Source of the DNA: Lachnospiraceae bacterium
GTDB taxonomy: Bacteria > Bacillota > Clostridia > Lachnospirales > Lachnospiraceae
DNA length: 64,000 nucleotides
Assembly: GCA_949383255.1 (NCBI GenBank)
Contig: CASJPF010000001.1
Location: 1 to 64,000 of the forward strand
Direction of reading: 5' to 3'
Shown: in pieces, positions 1 through 9,340 of the stretch
How the letters are laid out: each line of letters begins with the position of its first letter
Numbering within the stretch: position 1 is the first letter of the stretch
Notes under the pieces: generated by a model
The model's input: only the letters and a program-made list of their open reading frames with translations
Databases searched by the model: none
Told to the model about the DNA's origin: nothing
Position numbers and translations under genes: made by a program

Positions 1-34
1 GCGGTAAAAGTCGATAAAATCAAGTGTTTTAAAC

Positions 35-1516
35 CTAATCAGCAGACACTAGGTACTCCATTGTATTATCAGCGTCCATCTTTTCTCGCCAATCATTCAC
101 TAGAGGAGACCTGTCAAGCTCTCTTACGCTATCCCATAATTCATAATAATAGTAATATCCCTCTGTGCTCTTTTCACATTGCACTACAGCTTTATAATTC
201 AATTGTGATGTGCCTGACTCCCAAGTTCCACCGCCATATTCCTCTGGAACTTCAATCTGACCGCCATTCAACAATGCTTCCTTTCCAAATTCAGTAAGAT
301 ATGGTCCATCCTCCCGCATTTCCCAAGCCAAACCTTCTGGTCCCGCTGCCGCTCCTAAAAGACTCGCGCCATTCATCATGATACCTTCGTCAGAATAGAG
401 CCAGTCAATAAAATCTACAAGCCTCTCTGGGTCCTGCGTCTGTGATCCAACCGCAATAATACTGTCCTGATTGCCATATGGATAACATCCATAAGAATAA
501 ATTTGCATGTCTTTGACAGGCGCCACCATAAAACCTTTTCCCTGCTCCACATTCGTGATTGTGTTGTAAGCCGATTTTCCCAACCACGGCCACGGGGAAA
601 AAAATATTTCTCCCGCCCTGTATTTCTCGAAACACTGCTCATAATTTTGACTCACTGACTTTGGGTCAATCAACCCCAATTGGTTTGCCTCATAATAAAA
701 ATTTAACATGCGCACATACACAGAATCATTATCTATAATACTCTGATAATCCGATCCGTCTGCCTTTGCAAGCACCACACCATACTCGTCATATCCATAC
801 ATACAACAGGGTTGTTTGACTGCATTCATCATATTGTCATCCCAATCTCTAAAAAAGGAAAAACCATAGGTTTTCGCACCATTTTCTGCAATTGGACAAC
901 ACTCCTGCATCTGTTTTAATACTGGTAGCAAGTCCTCTATCGAGTTGATTTCGGGATATCCTAATTGCTTATACAAATCCCAGCGGATATATGGTCCATA
1001 CACAGGTTCAATCCCTTCGCTTGGCACATTAGGACCATTGACAGATACCTGCGATGGAATCGCATAGACACCTTCCTGTGCCACGGTATTGTTCAGATTT
1101 TCAATTGCAGTCTGATACCGCAAAATTCCTTTTCCCTTGAGATCTTCCTCCATATTGTACAGCAACCCCGCATTGACCAAATCTTGCAACTGGCCATTCA
1201 CTCCTTTACAAATTATCAAATCCCCCAAGTTTCCTGCTGCCACTCTCACATCAAAAAGTGTCTCTCCGCCGCGCGTGATATTTGGTGAAATAATATTTAG
1301 CTCCATATTAAATTTCTTCCTCACAACTTCCCCAAACCATCCTGACTGAATACCCTGATAGTTCGCAGAAAAGTCAAACACATCCACGACAATAAACTTT
1401 TCATAGGGGCAGTTGTTTTCATCGAGATTCGACAGATAATCCGCATTCCCTCTTATGTTAGAACAAGCTGTTACCATAAAACTGCATATTAGAAACAGAC
1501 AGAAAAATCTCTTCAT
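35..1516 (-). CDS. Extracellular solute-binding lipoprotein of a carbohydrate ABC transporter
   Basis: Predicted cell-surface lipoprotein of 493 residues that captures a sugar or oligosaccharide for an ABC importer. The N-terminus is a lipoprotein signal: basic MKR, a hydrophobic stretch, and lipobox VTAC with Cys18 as the lipidated residue. The rest has the two-lobe look and length of LplA/YtcQ-type family 1 binding proteins. It is transcribed divergently from the YesN-type regulator at 1609, with 92 bp between them, so it is probably a target of that regulator. No permease lies beside it; it may share the permeases at 5105-6932 with the second binding protein at 3317, or permeases outside the left edge. 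The substrate cannot be read from sequence. Confidence 0.85.
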   Translation of the reverse strand: MKRFFCLFLICSFMVTACSNIRGNADYLSNLDENNCPYEKFIVVDVFDFSANYQGIQSGWFGEVVRKKFNMELNIISPNITRGGETLFDVRVAAGNLGDLIICKGVNGQLQDLVNAGLLYNMEEDLKGKGILRYQTAIENLNNTVAQEGVYAIPSQVSVNGPNVPSEGIEPVYGPYIRWDLYKQLGYPEINSIEDLLPVLKQMQECCPIAENGAKTYGFSFFRDWDDNMMNAVKQPCCMYGYDEYGVVLAKADGSDYQSIIDNDSVYVRMLNFYYEANQLGLIDPKSVSQNYEQCFEKYRAGEIFFSPWPWLGKSAYNTITNVEQGKGFMVAPVKDMQIYSYGCYPYGNQDSIIAVGSQTQDPERLVDFIDWLYSDEGIMMNGASLLGAAAGPEGLAWEMREDGPYLTEFGKEALLNGGQIEVPEEYGGGTWESGTSQLNYKAVVQCEKSTEGYYYYYELWDSVRELDRSPLVNDWREKMDADNTMEYLVSAD

Positions 1517-1554
1517 TTACCCACCTCTCTCTTTCTTTTTTTAGGCATTTATAC

Positions 1555-1560
1555 TATAAT
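1555..1560 (+). promoter_or_regulatory. Candidate -10 box for the YesN-type regulator
   Basis: TATAAT lies about 50 bp before the regulator ATG at 1609, inside the 92-bp divergent intergenic region. No convincing -35 box sits 17 bp upstream (TTTCTT), which would fit an activator-dependent promoter. The regulator has its own ribosome-binding site, AGGAG, 7 bp before the ATG. Confidence 0.35.
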
Positions 1561-1608
1561 GTAACTACATCTAATAACCAAATTTAATTAATACTTAGGA
1601 GAAATTTT

Positions 1609-3186
1609 ATGAAAACAATCACGGAAACATTACTGATCGCCGACGATGAAAAAAATATACGCGATGGTCTGAAATGCATACTTGACTGGAAATCACTCGG
1701 TTTTACTCTATGTGGAGAAGCCGCAAATGGTGAGGAGGCACTTTCTTGTATCCTAAAAAACAATCCTAGTCTAGTCCTTCTGGATATTCGTATGCCAAAA
1801 CTTACTGGAATTGACATTATCCGTATTGCGCGCGAACAAGGATACAACGGCAGATTCATTATATTGAGTGGATACTCAGACTTCTCCTATGCGCAGGCAG
1901 CAATTCGCTATGGCGTAGAATGCTATCTGACTAAACCGATTGACGAGGATGAATTGCTTGATGCTATCCACACAATCAAGGAAAGTTTAATGCAGGAACA
2001 CCGAGCTTCTGACAATATTGCACTCTACCGCGAAAAAGCCAAAGATGTAATTCTTCATGAACTGATTACAGGCATTTGGACAAAGGATAACACTGCTGAA
2101 CTCTCCTCGGCAGATTTTCAAAGTATGCAGCTTGAAGCAGACATCTATCAGGTAGTAATCTACGAAAAATTTGGCTCCATATCCGACGACAAAAACTATC
2201 TCTTTACTGATCTTCTAAATATCACAAACAGCGGTAATCACTCCTTTGAGTCCTTTCAGGAGGATAACAAAAATGTAATTCTACTAAAAGGTTCCTTCGC
2301 GCTTAGACGGTTTGAAGATTTTTTAAGCCATTATGAGAAAATGGAGCTTCAGGAGGGAAGTCCCTTGGATTCCTTTTTTCTCACATATGGACATCCTGTC
2401 AAAAGTCTTGATGAAATCTATCTATCCTACGAGGAAGCCTTCACCCTAATCAAACGACGCTTTTTCTGTATTCAGGGACAACATACGCTTGGCTACAGCG
2501 AACTTCCGACGATGAGCTCCAACAGTCTTATTATCAGTGATGACAAACTAAATATGTACTGTAATGCACTGACAAACTATTTGCAGGCAAACAATCGCAA
2601 GCAGGTTGCTTCTACCCTTTTTGCTATGGAACAATATTTGTACAACGTGGACAGCTCTATCAAGTCCATCCGGCTCTTTCTTACCGACGTACTCTTACAG
2701 TTAAAAGAGAATATCAACAAAATTTACAATAATTCGCGTGTCTCGTTTCCCTCAAACTCTGCCATTATTGACTATATTGAACACAGTCACTATCTATATG
2801 AGATTATCCTGTACATCTCTGAGCAAGTAAAATCTATTATGGACACCAATGACAACTCGTCGAGAGACTCCATACTTGACGATATTCTCTACTACATAGA
2901 CAATAATTACCAAAACAATATCAAACTTGAGACGATTGCACCGCTCTTTGGCTATAACAGTGCCTATCTGGGTAAACTTTTCACAAAAGTCATCGGAGAA
3001 AACTTTAACTCTTATATTGATCACAGACGTATTGAACACTCCAAAAAACTTCTCGAACAGCAAAATATCAAAGTCTACGAGGTATCGGAACGGGTTGGTT
3101 ACAAAAATGTAGACTACTTCCACAAAAAATTTAAAAAATATGTTGGCATTAGCCCAGCAGAATATAGAAAACAGCTAAAATTTTGA
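1609..3186 (+). CDS. YesN-type response regulator (receiver + AraC DNA-binding domain)
   Basis: Response regulator of 525 residues. The N-terminal receiver has the acidic pair Asp12/Asp13, phospho-acceptor Asp59 in LLDIRMPK, and the conserved lysine in YLTKPID. A variable middle region follows, and the last ~100 residues form two AraC-type helix-turn-helix motifs, ending in the family signature VGYKNVDYFHKKFKKYVGIS. This is the architecture of YesN/LytT-like partners of YesM kinases, here presumably the kinase at 7123-8931. It should be phosphorylated in response to an extracellular sugar signal and activate the flanking transporter genes. The TGA stop shares its last two bases with the edge of a structured repeat (3185-3270). 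Confidence 0.9.
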   Translation: MKTITETLLIADDEKNIRDGLKCILDWKSLGFTLCGEAANGEEALSCILKNNPSLVLLDIRMPKLTGIDIIRIAREQGYNGRFIILSGYSDFSYAQAAIRYGVECYLTKPIDEDELLDAIHTIKESLMQEHRASDNIALYREKAKDVILHELITGIWTKDNTAELSSADFQSMQLEADIYQVVIYEKFGSISDDKNYLFTDLLNITNSGNHSFESFQEDNKNVILLKGSFALRRFEDFLSHYEKMELQEGSPLDSFFLTYGHPVKSLDEIYLSYEEAFTLIKRRFFCIQGQHTLGYSELPTMSSNSLIISDDKLNMYCNALTNYLQANNRKQVASTLFAMEQYLYNVDSSIKSIRLFLTDVLLQLKENINKIYNNSRVSFPSNSAIIDYIEHSHYLYEIILYISEQVKSIMDTNDNSSRDSILDDILYYIDNNYQNNIKLETIAPLFGYNSAYLGKLFTKVIGENFNSYIDHRRIEHSKKLLEQQNIKVYEVSERVGYKNVDYFHKKFKKYVGISPAEYRKQLKF

Positions 3187-3270
3187 TGGGCAGAGTACGT
3201 TACTTCCTCTACTCGCCGCACTTGGCACCCATCAGCTTTGCTGACAATATTCCTTTCGGTGCCCATGTGC
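3185..3270 (-). repeat. Structured repeat, family 2, copy 1
   Basis: An 86-bp stretch between two convergent genes, best read on the minus strand: outer 4-bp stem GCAC/GTGC (3270-3267 with 3221-3218), 6-bp stem GGCACC/GGTGCC (3263-3258 with 3229-3224), an asymmetric bulge GAAAGGAATATTG, and a tip hairpin TCAGC-AAA-GCTGA. The stem is followed by GGCGAGTAG and a further hairpin (GAGTA/TACTC). The same plan, with different but self-complementary stem sequences, recurs at 49077-49160. The bulge core and the GGCGAGTAG segment are the conserved parts. No target-site duplication is seen. Function unknown; it could be a structured RNA, a terminator-like 3' element or a mobile repeat. Confidence 0.6.
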
Positions 3271-3273
3271 ATA

Positions 3274-3306
3274 AAAAGCAGCAGACTCGAAATGCCTACT
3301 GCTTTT
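3274..3306. terminator. Bidirectional terminator between convergent genes
   Basis: An inverted repeat AAAAGCAG (3274-3281) and CTGCTTTT (3299-3306), with A/T tracts on the outside in both directions. It lies between the regulator ending at 3186 and the binding protein ending at 3317, which converge, so it can stop transcription from both sides. Confidence 0.6.
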
Positions 3307-3316
3307 CTAAACGATA

Positions 3317-5044
3317 TCAGTTATTAGCTGTCGTCAATGCAACCTTCTCTGCAATAATCTCTGTAAGCATCTGCTCTGCCTCAGCCATTCCTGTATTCTC
3401 AAGTTCTTTTATCATGCTGTCATAATTATTATCAAAATCAGCCTCAGAACCTGTGACACACTTAATCAGTGCAGACCATGATACTTCATCTAATTGATTT
3501 GCAATCTCATCAAACTCCATCGGCTTTGCAAGTGCCCAAAGAGGTGGATAAGGAGGAATCTCAAACTCACTTGCTTGCGGGAATATATCTACCAGAAGCT
3601 CTACACCCCACTTCTCACATGCAGCCTTCTCCTCCTCATTGTACTCTGCAATCACAGAAGTTTTGCTTGTCGTTGTGTATGTGCTACCTGTCGGATCGAG
3701 GATTCCATCACCATAAGAGGGAAATGGATAATTATGGAAACCAACACCTGTATTCTTAGAATAATCTTTATCATTTTGAGACATCTCAATCTCCTCGTCA
3801 GTACGATAGCGATGCCCGCTCTCGTCCACAAAGTAATTCACATCTTCGATCCCCCACTTATTCAATACCTGACCTTCATCAGAGCAAAGAAAATCAATAA
3901 ACTTAATTGCCTTGACAGGATCTGCACAGGTAGAGGAAATGCCAACACCTGTTCCCGTTGTAAGACCCTGGTACATCAGATTCGGACACTTTGTATCCTT
4001 ATCCATTGTCAAAGGCAGTCCTGCATATGTAGCGCCAAGTTTGCCATCTGCCTTCAGAACCTTTTCACCATCTTGATAGTTCCAATCTTTGTCAAATAGA
4101 CACACAACACGCCCTGATGCAATCTTTGCGATATAGTCATCGTTTGTCTGTGTCGCAAATTCGGGATCTAAAATTCCCTCATTGTACATGCGGCACATCC
4201 AGCGGAAGTATTCTTTCTCTTTATTGGAACGAAATTTATAAATTGCCTGATTATTCTCATCAATCAACCATTGCCCATTATCCGGCGCTCCATCTGCAAT
4301 TGCACCTGCTGGATTGCCCAATGTAATCATCCAATGCCAGTCTGATGTAGACAATGTAATTCCAATTCTGTCAAGACCATCTTCGGTCTTAGGGCTAGAT
4401 GCAATATAATCCTTGATCATTATCTCCAATTCCTCAAGGGTATCCGGCACCTTATAATCCTTCGCCTTTAATGCATCCCACTGAATCTGCGCGGAACCAC
4501 AATCTTTGAACTTCTCACCGCCTACCACATACGCAGATAACTGATAAATTGCTGGATCATCTGCAGACTCTCTAAGTTTGTCAAATTCTTCACCATAAAG
4601 CTTCTTAATATTCGGACCATACTCATCAATCAAGTCAGACATATCCATCATCGCACCTGCCTCGATTAAATTGTTTGCAGAACCCTTTGCAAAGATGATA
4701 TCTGGATATTTCTGCTCTGCGATCATCAGAGCAACAGCCTCACTCTCATCATTGCCGCCAATCGGATAAGTCGTCTTTAACTTCACCCCTGTTTTTTCTG
4801 TGATTGCCAGCGCTACAGGGTCTGTCCACGGGTCATCCTGTGTACCATCTGCACTAAAGAATGTTAATTCAATTACTTCTTGATTCTCATTTGCTGTGCC
4901 TCCGCTTCCCGTCTCACTGTTTGATGACTGCTGTGTGTTGCTGCTTGTGAGCGAATTGTTATCACCCTTGCCACCACAGCCGCTAAGGCTGCTTGCCACT
5001 ATCACTGCAGATAACAGTAATGCGCAAATCTGTCTTTTTTTCAT
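3317..5044 (-). CDS. Extracellular solute-binding lipoprotein (LplA-like)
   Basis: Surface lipoprotein of 575 residues, the substrate-binding subunit of the ABC importer whose permeases lie directly upstream (5105-6932). The start at 5044 (MKKRQIC...) is preferred over the upstream in-frame start at 5098 because it has a GGGAG ribosome-binding site and gives a clean lipoprotein signal, with lipobox LSGC and Cys23. A low-complexity Ser/Asn/Gly linker follows the lipid anchor, then a full-length family 1 binding domain. It is the last gene of a permease-permease-binding-protein operon and is followed by a bidirectional terminator. Size and companions match LplA/YtcQ systems that import complex oligosaccharides; the substrate is unknown. 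Confidence 0.88.
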   Translation of the reverse strand: MKKRQICALLLSAVIVASSLSGCGGKGDNNSLTSSNTQQSSNSETGSGGTANENQEVIELTFFSADGTQDDPWTDPVALAITEKTGVKLKTTYPIGGNDESEAVALMIAEQKYPDIIFAKGSANNLIEAGAMMDMSDLIDEYGPNIKKLYGEEFDKLRESADDPAIYQLSAYVVGGEKFKDCGSAQIQWDALKAKDYKVPDTLEELEIMIKDYIASSPKTEDGLDRIGITLSTSDWHWMITLGNPAGAIADGAPDNGQWLIDENNQAIYKFRSNKEKEYFRWMCRMYNEGILDPEFATQTNDDYIAKIASGRVVCLFDKDWNYQDGEKVLKADGKLGATYAGLPLTMDKDTKCPNLMYQGLTTGTGVGISSTCADPVKAIKFIDFLCSDEGQVLNKWGIEDVNYFVDESGHRYRTDEEIEMSQNDKDYSKNTGVGFHNYPFPSYGDGILDPTGSTYTTTSKTSVIAEYNEEEKAACEKWGVELLVDIFPQASEFEIPPYPPLWALAKPMEFDEIANQLDEVSWSALIKCVTGSEADFDNNYDSMIKELENTGMAEAEQMLTEIIAEKVALTTANN

Positions 5045-5104
5045 ATACTTTCTTCTCCCTTCTTTTTCTATCTTGCATACACTATATGTGCTGTACAAGC
5101 AAAA

Positions 5105-5983
5105 TCAATCCTTCACTGCACCAACTGTCATACCACCCACAAAATACTTCTGTAAGAATGGATATACAATAATAATTGGCACAGTTGCTACAATCGTGAT
5201 AGCCATGCGCACAGAAAGCGGTGATACGGCATTCTTCATCTGTTCCGCCGCATGTGGGTCAATCTTGATTGTCGCTGTCTCCATAATTTCATACAATACA
5301 TATTGCAGTGTCGGCAGCTCCTTTGCATAGAGGTAAGTGTCCATAAAAGAATTCCACTGTCCCACTGCCACAAACAGTGCCACTGTCGCCAAAACTGGCT
5401 TACACAGAGGCAAAATAATTCTTGCCCAGATAATAAAATCATTGGCTCCATCCACGCGTGCCGCCTCCTGTAACGCAATTGGAAGCCCCTCTATAAAGGA
5501 ACGCACAAGAATAACATTGTAAACCCAGATTAAACCGGGAAGAATATACACTAAGAAATTGTTGCCCAGCCCCAATGTTCTCATCAACAGCAAATACTCT
5601 GGAATCAAACCGCCGCTGACATACATTGTGACAACGAACAATAGCGTAAATACCTTATTAAAATAAAAATCCTTTCTGCTCAGCACATATGCAAGCATTG
5701 CTGTGCATATAACACCCGTCGCAGCACCGACTACTGTCTTTACAATGGAAAGTATCAATGGTGAAATCAAGTTATTTTCCTCAAATATGTACACATAATT
5801 ACTGAGTGTAAACTGTCTTGGAATCACAAAGTTGATATTGCGCATTGTATCAATTGGATCATTAAAAGATATCGCAAGCACATTCAAAAACGGATACAAT
5901 GTAATAATAATCAAAACAATAAAGACTACCAACAACACCCAGTCCAATATGTTTTCACGGCTCTTAATTTTTGTGCGGTTCAC
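5105..5983 (-). CDS. Carbohydrate ABC transporter permease (LplC/YtcP-like)
   Basis: Integral membrane protein of 292 residues, one of the two permease subunits of the importer. It has about six hydrophobic segments and the cytoplasmic EAA motif (EAARVDGANDFIIWARIILPL), which contacts the ATPase subunit. It begins with GTG at 5983, chosen because a perfect AGGAGG lies 8 bp upstream. It follows the first permease with a 13-bp gap and precedes the binding protein, so the three are one operon. As usual for this class, no ATPase gene is in the operon; a shared MsmX-type ATPase encoded elsewhere would energise it. Confidence 0.92.
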   Translation of the reverse strand: MNRTKIKSRENILDWVLLVVFIVLIIITLYPFLNVLAISFNDPIDTMRNINFVIPRQFTLSNYVYIFEENNLISPLILSIVKTVVGAATGVICTAMLAYVLSRKDFYFNKVFTLLFVVTMYVSGGLIPEYLLLMRTLGLGNNFLVYILPGLIWVYNVILVRSFIEGLPIALQEAARVDGANDFIIWARIILPLCKPVLATVALFVAVGQWNSFMDTYLYAKELPTLQYVLYEIMETATIKIDPHAAEQMKNAVSPLSVRMAITIVATVPIIIVYPFLQKYFVGGMTVGAVKD

Positions 5984-5996
5984 GGTCTACACCTCC

Positions 5997-6932
5997 TTAT
6001 ATCAGTTTGCTCTCGCCCAAAAGACCAGCAATCTTATTTGCAATCAATAAAAGTGCGATTCCCACTAAGGACTGGAACATACCAATCGCAGTACCAACAC
6101 CGTAATTGCTGTTTCCGATACCTCTCAAGTACGAGAACCAAGAAAGAACCATCGCATGATCTTGTACAATACCATTACTCAAAAGCATCTGGCGTTCCAT
6201 ACCTACGTTCAAAGTACTTCCAATACTCATAATTAGCAGCACCACAATCGTCGGCTTGATACCCGGCAGTGTAATATGCCAGATTCTTTTTAATCTGCCC
6301 GCTCCGTCAACTTTTGCTGCCTCATACAGTCCGGCGTCAATTCCCGCCATAGCTGACAGATACACAATCGCATCCCAGCCCATCTCCTTCCAGACATTAA
6401 TAAAACAGACAACAACCCAGAACACTGGTGAATTGGTACTCATCAACTTCATTCTGGTATTGAACAATGTATCCAACATACCACCATCATTAAGCACCAT
6501 CTTTGCGATACTTGCAATAACCACCCACGACACGAAATGGGGTAGATAAGAGATAGTCTGTGTCACTTTCTTGAACTTTACAAATCGTATTTCATTGAGC
6601 ATCAACGCAAAGATAATTGCGCATACAGTACCTAGCAAAATGCCTAGAATACTCGTTCCAATTGTATTAATCATCGTCTGTTTAAACAATCTGTCTGTAA
6701 ATGCTTTGCTGAAATTGCCAAATCCAACAAAATCACGCTCCCAAACTGGCACAGCAAATGTCTTTGGTCTGACATCCTGAAATGCCATTGTCCATCCCCA
6801 TAGCGGTACGTACTTAAAAATGATCAGCCATATTACAAAAGGCACAGACATTAACAACAAATATCTTTGTTTGAACATAAGCTGCCAACTAAACTTTTGT
6901 TTTATAGCCTTTGGTTTGCCATTCGCTTTCAT
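5997..6932 (-). CDS. Carbohydrate ABC transporter permease (LplB/YteP-like)
   Basis: First gene of the transporter operon, 311 residues. After a basic cytoplasmic N-terminus it has about six transmembrane segments and the EAA loop EAAKVDGAGRLKRIWHITLPGI. It pairs with the permease at 5105 to form the membrane channel. N-terminal WQLMFKQRYLLLMSVPFVIWLIIFKY-type sequence is typical of the LplB subgroup. A GGGGG ribosome-binding site precedes the ATG at 6932. The 190-bp upstream region holds a TATAAT on the minus strand near 6967 and the very strong terminator of the upstream kinase gene, so the operon most likely has its own promoter. Confidence 0.92.
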   Translation of the reverse strand: MKANGKPKAIKQKFSWQLMFKQRYLLLMSVPFVIWLIIFKYVPLWGWTMAFQDVRPKTFAVPVWERDFVGFGNFSKAFTDRLFKQTMINTIGTSILGILLGTVCAIIFALMLNEIRFVKFKKVTQTISYLPHFVSWVVIASIAKMVLNDGGMLDTLFNTRMKLMSTNSPVFWVVVCFINVWKEMGWDAIVYLSAMAGIDAGLYEAAKVDGAGRLKRIWHITLPGIKPTIVVLLIMSIGSTLNVGMERQMLLSNGIVQDHAMVLSWFSYLRGIGNSNYGVGTAIGMFQSLVGIALLLIANKIAGLLGESKLI

Positions 6933-7058
6933 TAAATTACCCCCTTTAAAATTTTATATATTTATTATACGAAAGTTAAAATGATAAAAATACGTAAAAA
7001 ATTAATTATATTTTACAGCAACTTTTTTATGCATCTTTTATTTTTTACTGTAAAAATA

Positions 7059-7121
7059 AATAAATATAGAAAAAGTGCTGTAAAAAACAAAAATTTTTAC
7101 AGCACTTTTTCTATATTTATT
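7059..7121 (-). terminator. Exceptionally long perfect hairpin terminator after the sensor kinase
   Basis: Two perfectly complementary 28-bp arms (7059-7086 and 7094-7121) enclose a 7-nt loop. The hairpin starts 1 nt after the kinase stop codon and is followed on the minus strand by a T-rich run. It separates the kinase from the permease operon. The arms are AT-rich with a GTGCTGTAAAAA core; a shorter related sequence (TTTTACAGCAACTTTTT) lies nearby at 7010-7027. Confidence 0.8.
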
Positions 7122-7122
7122 A

Positions 7123-8931
7123 TCAAAGATTGTGGACTACCTTTTTGGGCAAATGAATTGTGACTGTTGTCCCATTGCCACTTTCTGAATCAATTGTCAT
7201 TCCATATGCAGTTCCATAGCACAGTTTTATGCGCTGATTAATATTATATAAACCAATACTCTCTTTTTTCTCCGGATTACGCGTCACAATGTCCTCCCGC
7301 AACTGTTCCAATGTTTCTAGCCTTATGCCACAGCCATTGTCAGACACAGAAATACACAGCTCCGTGTTGTCTGCCGCCCATGCCACCCGAATTGTAATCA
7401 TACCACCCCTTTCCCGCTCCTCCAACCCATGTAGAATCGCATTCTCAACAATCGGCTGTAGCAAGAGTGGCAATGCAATACACTTGCTCACATCAATTTT
7501 GTCTGCAATCAGAAACGCATAGTCAAATTTTTCTTCAAATCGCAGCTTCTGTATCTTCATATAAATTTCAACATGATTCAGCTCATTTTGAAGAGAGGTA
7601 AATGTTGTACCACTATTTTCCAACACATACCGCATCGATTTTCCCAGAAGTTTAATAGCCGTCGCCGCCTCCCTATCTCCAACAGTATATGCCTTCATTC
7701 TTATCGTCTCCAGCGTATTGTACAGAAAGTGCGGATTAATCTGACTTGCAAGCATCTTAAACTCCATTTTCTGCTGTTCGTTCACAAGTTTCTGTTCGTT
7801 CAGCATAGTCTGATACATCAGCGCATCCTTTTCCTTAATGCGCTGGACCATAATCTCTAAATCTTCAAAAGCCTCTGAGAGTTCATCATCACCGCGCACC
7901 ATCTCCTTAAAATCATAGTCCTCATTGCTCGCCTGATGCATTACATGCCGCAGCGTAGATACACGCTTTGTAAAATAAGTGGTAAAAAAATGTATCAGAA
8001 TGCCCGGAACCAAAATGGCAAGAAGAATGATAATCAGGCAAGTCTCTATAATGCTACTAATATTATCATAAGATTTATCATTGATTGTACAGATATAAAT
8101 TTTTGAATCCGACTGATACAAACGAAGTGTTGATATCCCAACAAAACAAGTTTTATTCTTTATTTTTCTACTGCCGACATATTGAAAATATATTTTATCG
8201 TAGTCAATTTCAACCGGTTGTGCTTTTCCATAATCGTCCCTGTCAGAAGCATAGAATACAACCCCCTCGTCAACCGATGCACAGTTTCTGTACTCCACAC
8301 TATTAATGCGTGTTTTCAAATAATTATCACTGATGCGGATTACCAATACCGCATGATAGTCTGATTTGACAAGTGGTATCCGTCTTATTAGGCACAGCCC
8401 CCAATACTCATTGTTATATTTGTCAACACTTTTCATCTCTTTCCAAAATACGCTGGTCTGAGAGACAGCACGCTGATACCAATCTGCCTTCTCTGTCTGT
8501 GTATCTACTCTGTGATACTGCTTGTACTCCCGAATATCCGGGTTGTCACAATATATATCGATTTGTGCAATTTCCGTATAATGGTACATATAATTATCAA
8601 CTACTTCAGAAGATTGATTCACTGCATAGGCGAGTTCCTCCTCTGAAGCATAACTCCCCTTCAAGATAGAAGCCACTCTTGCATTAAAAGATAACTCTTC
8701 CGAAATATTATACGCTTGCGTTGTAATTTCAAAAAGGATCGTCCGCACCCGCAAGTTATCCGATTCCAAAAGATCTCTATGGTAGTTTGTCAACAATTTA
8801 TATGTATTACTCACAAGAAATATTCCAATCAAAACCACCGGAAAAAAAACAGCGAGAATATAAATGGTATACAACTGCTTGCGTATACCAGATTTTCGCA
8901 AAAATCCAAACACCTCAAGTTTTCTTTTCAT
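7123..8931 (-). CDS. YesM-type sensor histidine kinase
   Basis: Membrane sensor kinase of 602 residues. An N-terminal transmembrane helix (about 18-38) and a second one near 290-312 enclose an extracellular sensor region. A HAMP-like linker is followed by the YesM/LytS-type kinase core: INPHFLYNTLE with the phospho-accepting His, the N box NAILHGLEER, the G1 box DNGCGI and the G2 box ESIGLYNINQRI. It is the likely partner of the YesN-type regulator at 1609-3186, separated from it by the transport operon. It probably senses a sugar, or a binding-protein/sugar complex, outside the cell. A very strong hairpin directly after the stop ends its transcript. Confidence 0.92.
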   Translation of the reverse strand: MKRKLEVFGFLRKSGIRKQLYTIYILAVFFPVVLIGIFLVSNTYKLLTNYHRDLLESDNLRVRTILFEITTQAYNISEELSFNARVASILKGSYASEEELAYAVNQSSEVVDNYMYHYTEIAQIDIYCDNPDIREYKQYHRVDTQTEKADWYQRAVSQTSVFWKEMKSVDKYNNEYWGLCLIRRIPLVKSDYHAVLVIRISDNYLKTRINSVEYRNCASVDEGVVFYASDRDDYGKAQPVEIDYDKIYFQYVGSRKIKNKTCFVGISTLRLYQSDSKIYICTINDKSYDNISSIIETCLIIILLAILVPGILIHFFTTYFTKRVSTLRHVMHQASNEDYDFKEMVRGDDELSEAFEDLEIMVQRIKEKDALMYQTMLNEQKLVNEQQKMEFKMLASQINPHFLYNTLETIRMKAYTVGDREAATAIKLLGKSMRYVLENSGTTFTSLQNELNHVEIYMKIQKLRFEEKFDYAFLIADKIDVSKCIALPLLLQPIVENAILHGLEERERGGMITIRVAWAADNTELCISVSDNGCGIRLETLEQLREDIVTRNPEKKESIGLYNINQRIKLCYGTAYGMTIDSESGNGTTVTIHLPKKVVHNL

Positions 8932-8958
8932 TCCTGTACATACCTGAATATTGGATTA

Positions 8959-9309
8959 CTAAAGCAATCCTGCAATCCTGTCACACTTTTGCATGACAGT
9001 ATCATAAATCTCTTGTGCGCCTTCCAACTTGTCGGAGCGCAGTATTTCCACCAACATATCCAACATTTCATAAATTCTATCAAGACCAAGATTAGCCGCC
9101 ATTCCTTTTAGTCCATGCGCATATGTAAAAGCGTTTTGTGTCTCTTTCGCCCTAATCGCTTCCCCTAGCTTCACAAAATCTGGATCCTCAAAAAATTCTG
9201 CCAGAAATCGTTTATAAGCCTCCTCATTTCCCTTCATAATCAAAAGTGCTCTCTTTACATTGACCCCTCTTTCCTCAAGCATTTCCCATAAGGACTTTTC
9301 CCGCAACAT
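8959..9309 (-). CDS. Stand-alone HPt phosphotransfer protein
   Basis: A 116-residue, all-helical protein that is essentially one HPt domain. The motif AHGLKGMAANLGL carries the predicted phospho-His, His65. Such proteins shuttle phosphate between hybrid kinases and response regulators. It starts 31 bp after scpB and ends 27 bp before the YesM kinase, so read-through to the kinase is possible; however YesM/YesN normally need no HPt. The hybrid kinase at the right end of the window already has its own HPt. Its real partner cannot be told from here. Confidence 0.85.
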   Translation of the reverse strand: MLREKSLWEMLEERGVNVKRALLIMKGNEEAYKRFLAEFFEDPDFVKLGEAIRAKETQNAFTYAHGLKGMAANLGLDRIYEMLDMLVEILRSDKLEGAQEIYDTVMQKCDRIAGLL

Positions 9310-9340
9310 TTCTCTCCACCCCTATCTCCTTTTTTCATGC

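Noticed and set aside
3185-3270. Hammerhead ribozyme (CTGATGG and GAAA visible on the minus strand)
   Set aside because: The motifs are in the wrong order and strand topology, and the second copy at 49077 lacks CTGATG.
4896-5330. Plus-strand open frame of 144 codons
   Set aside because: It lies antisense to the binding protein and permease genes, with atypical composition and no ribosome-binding site.
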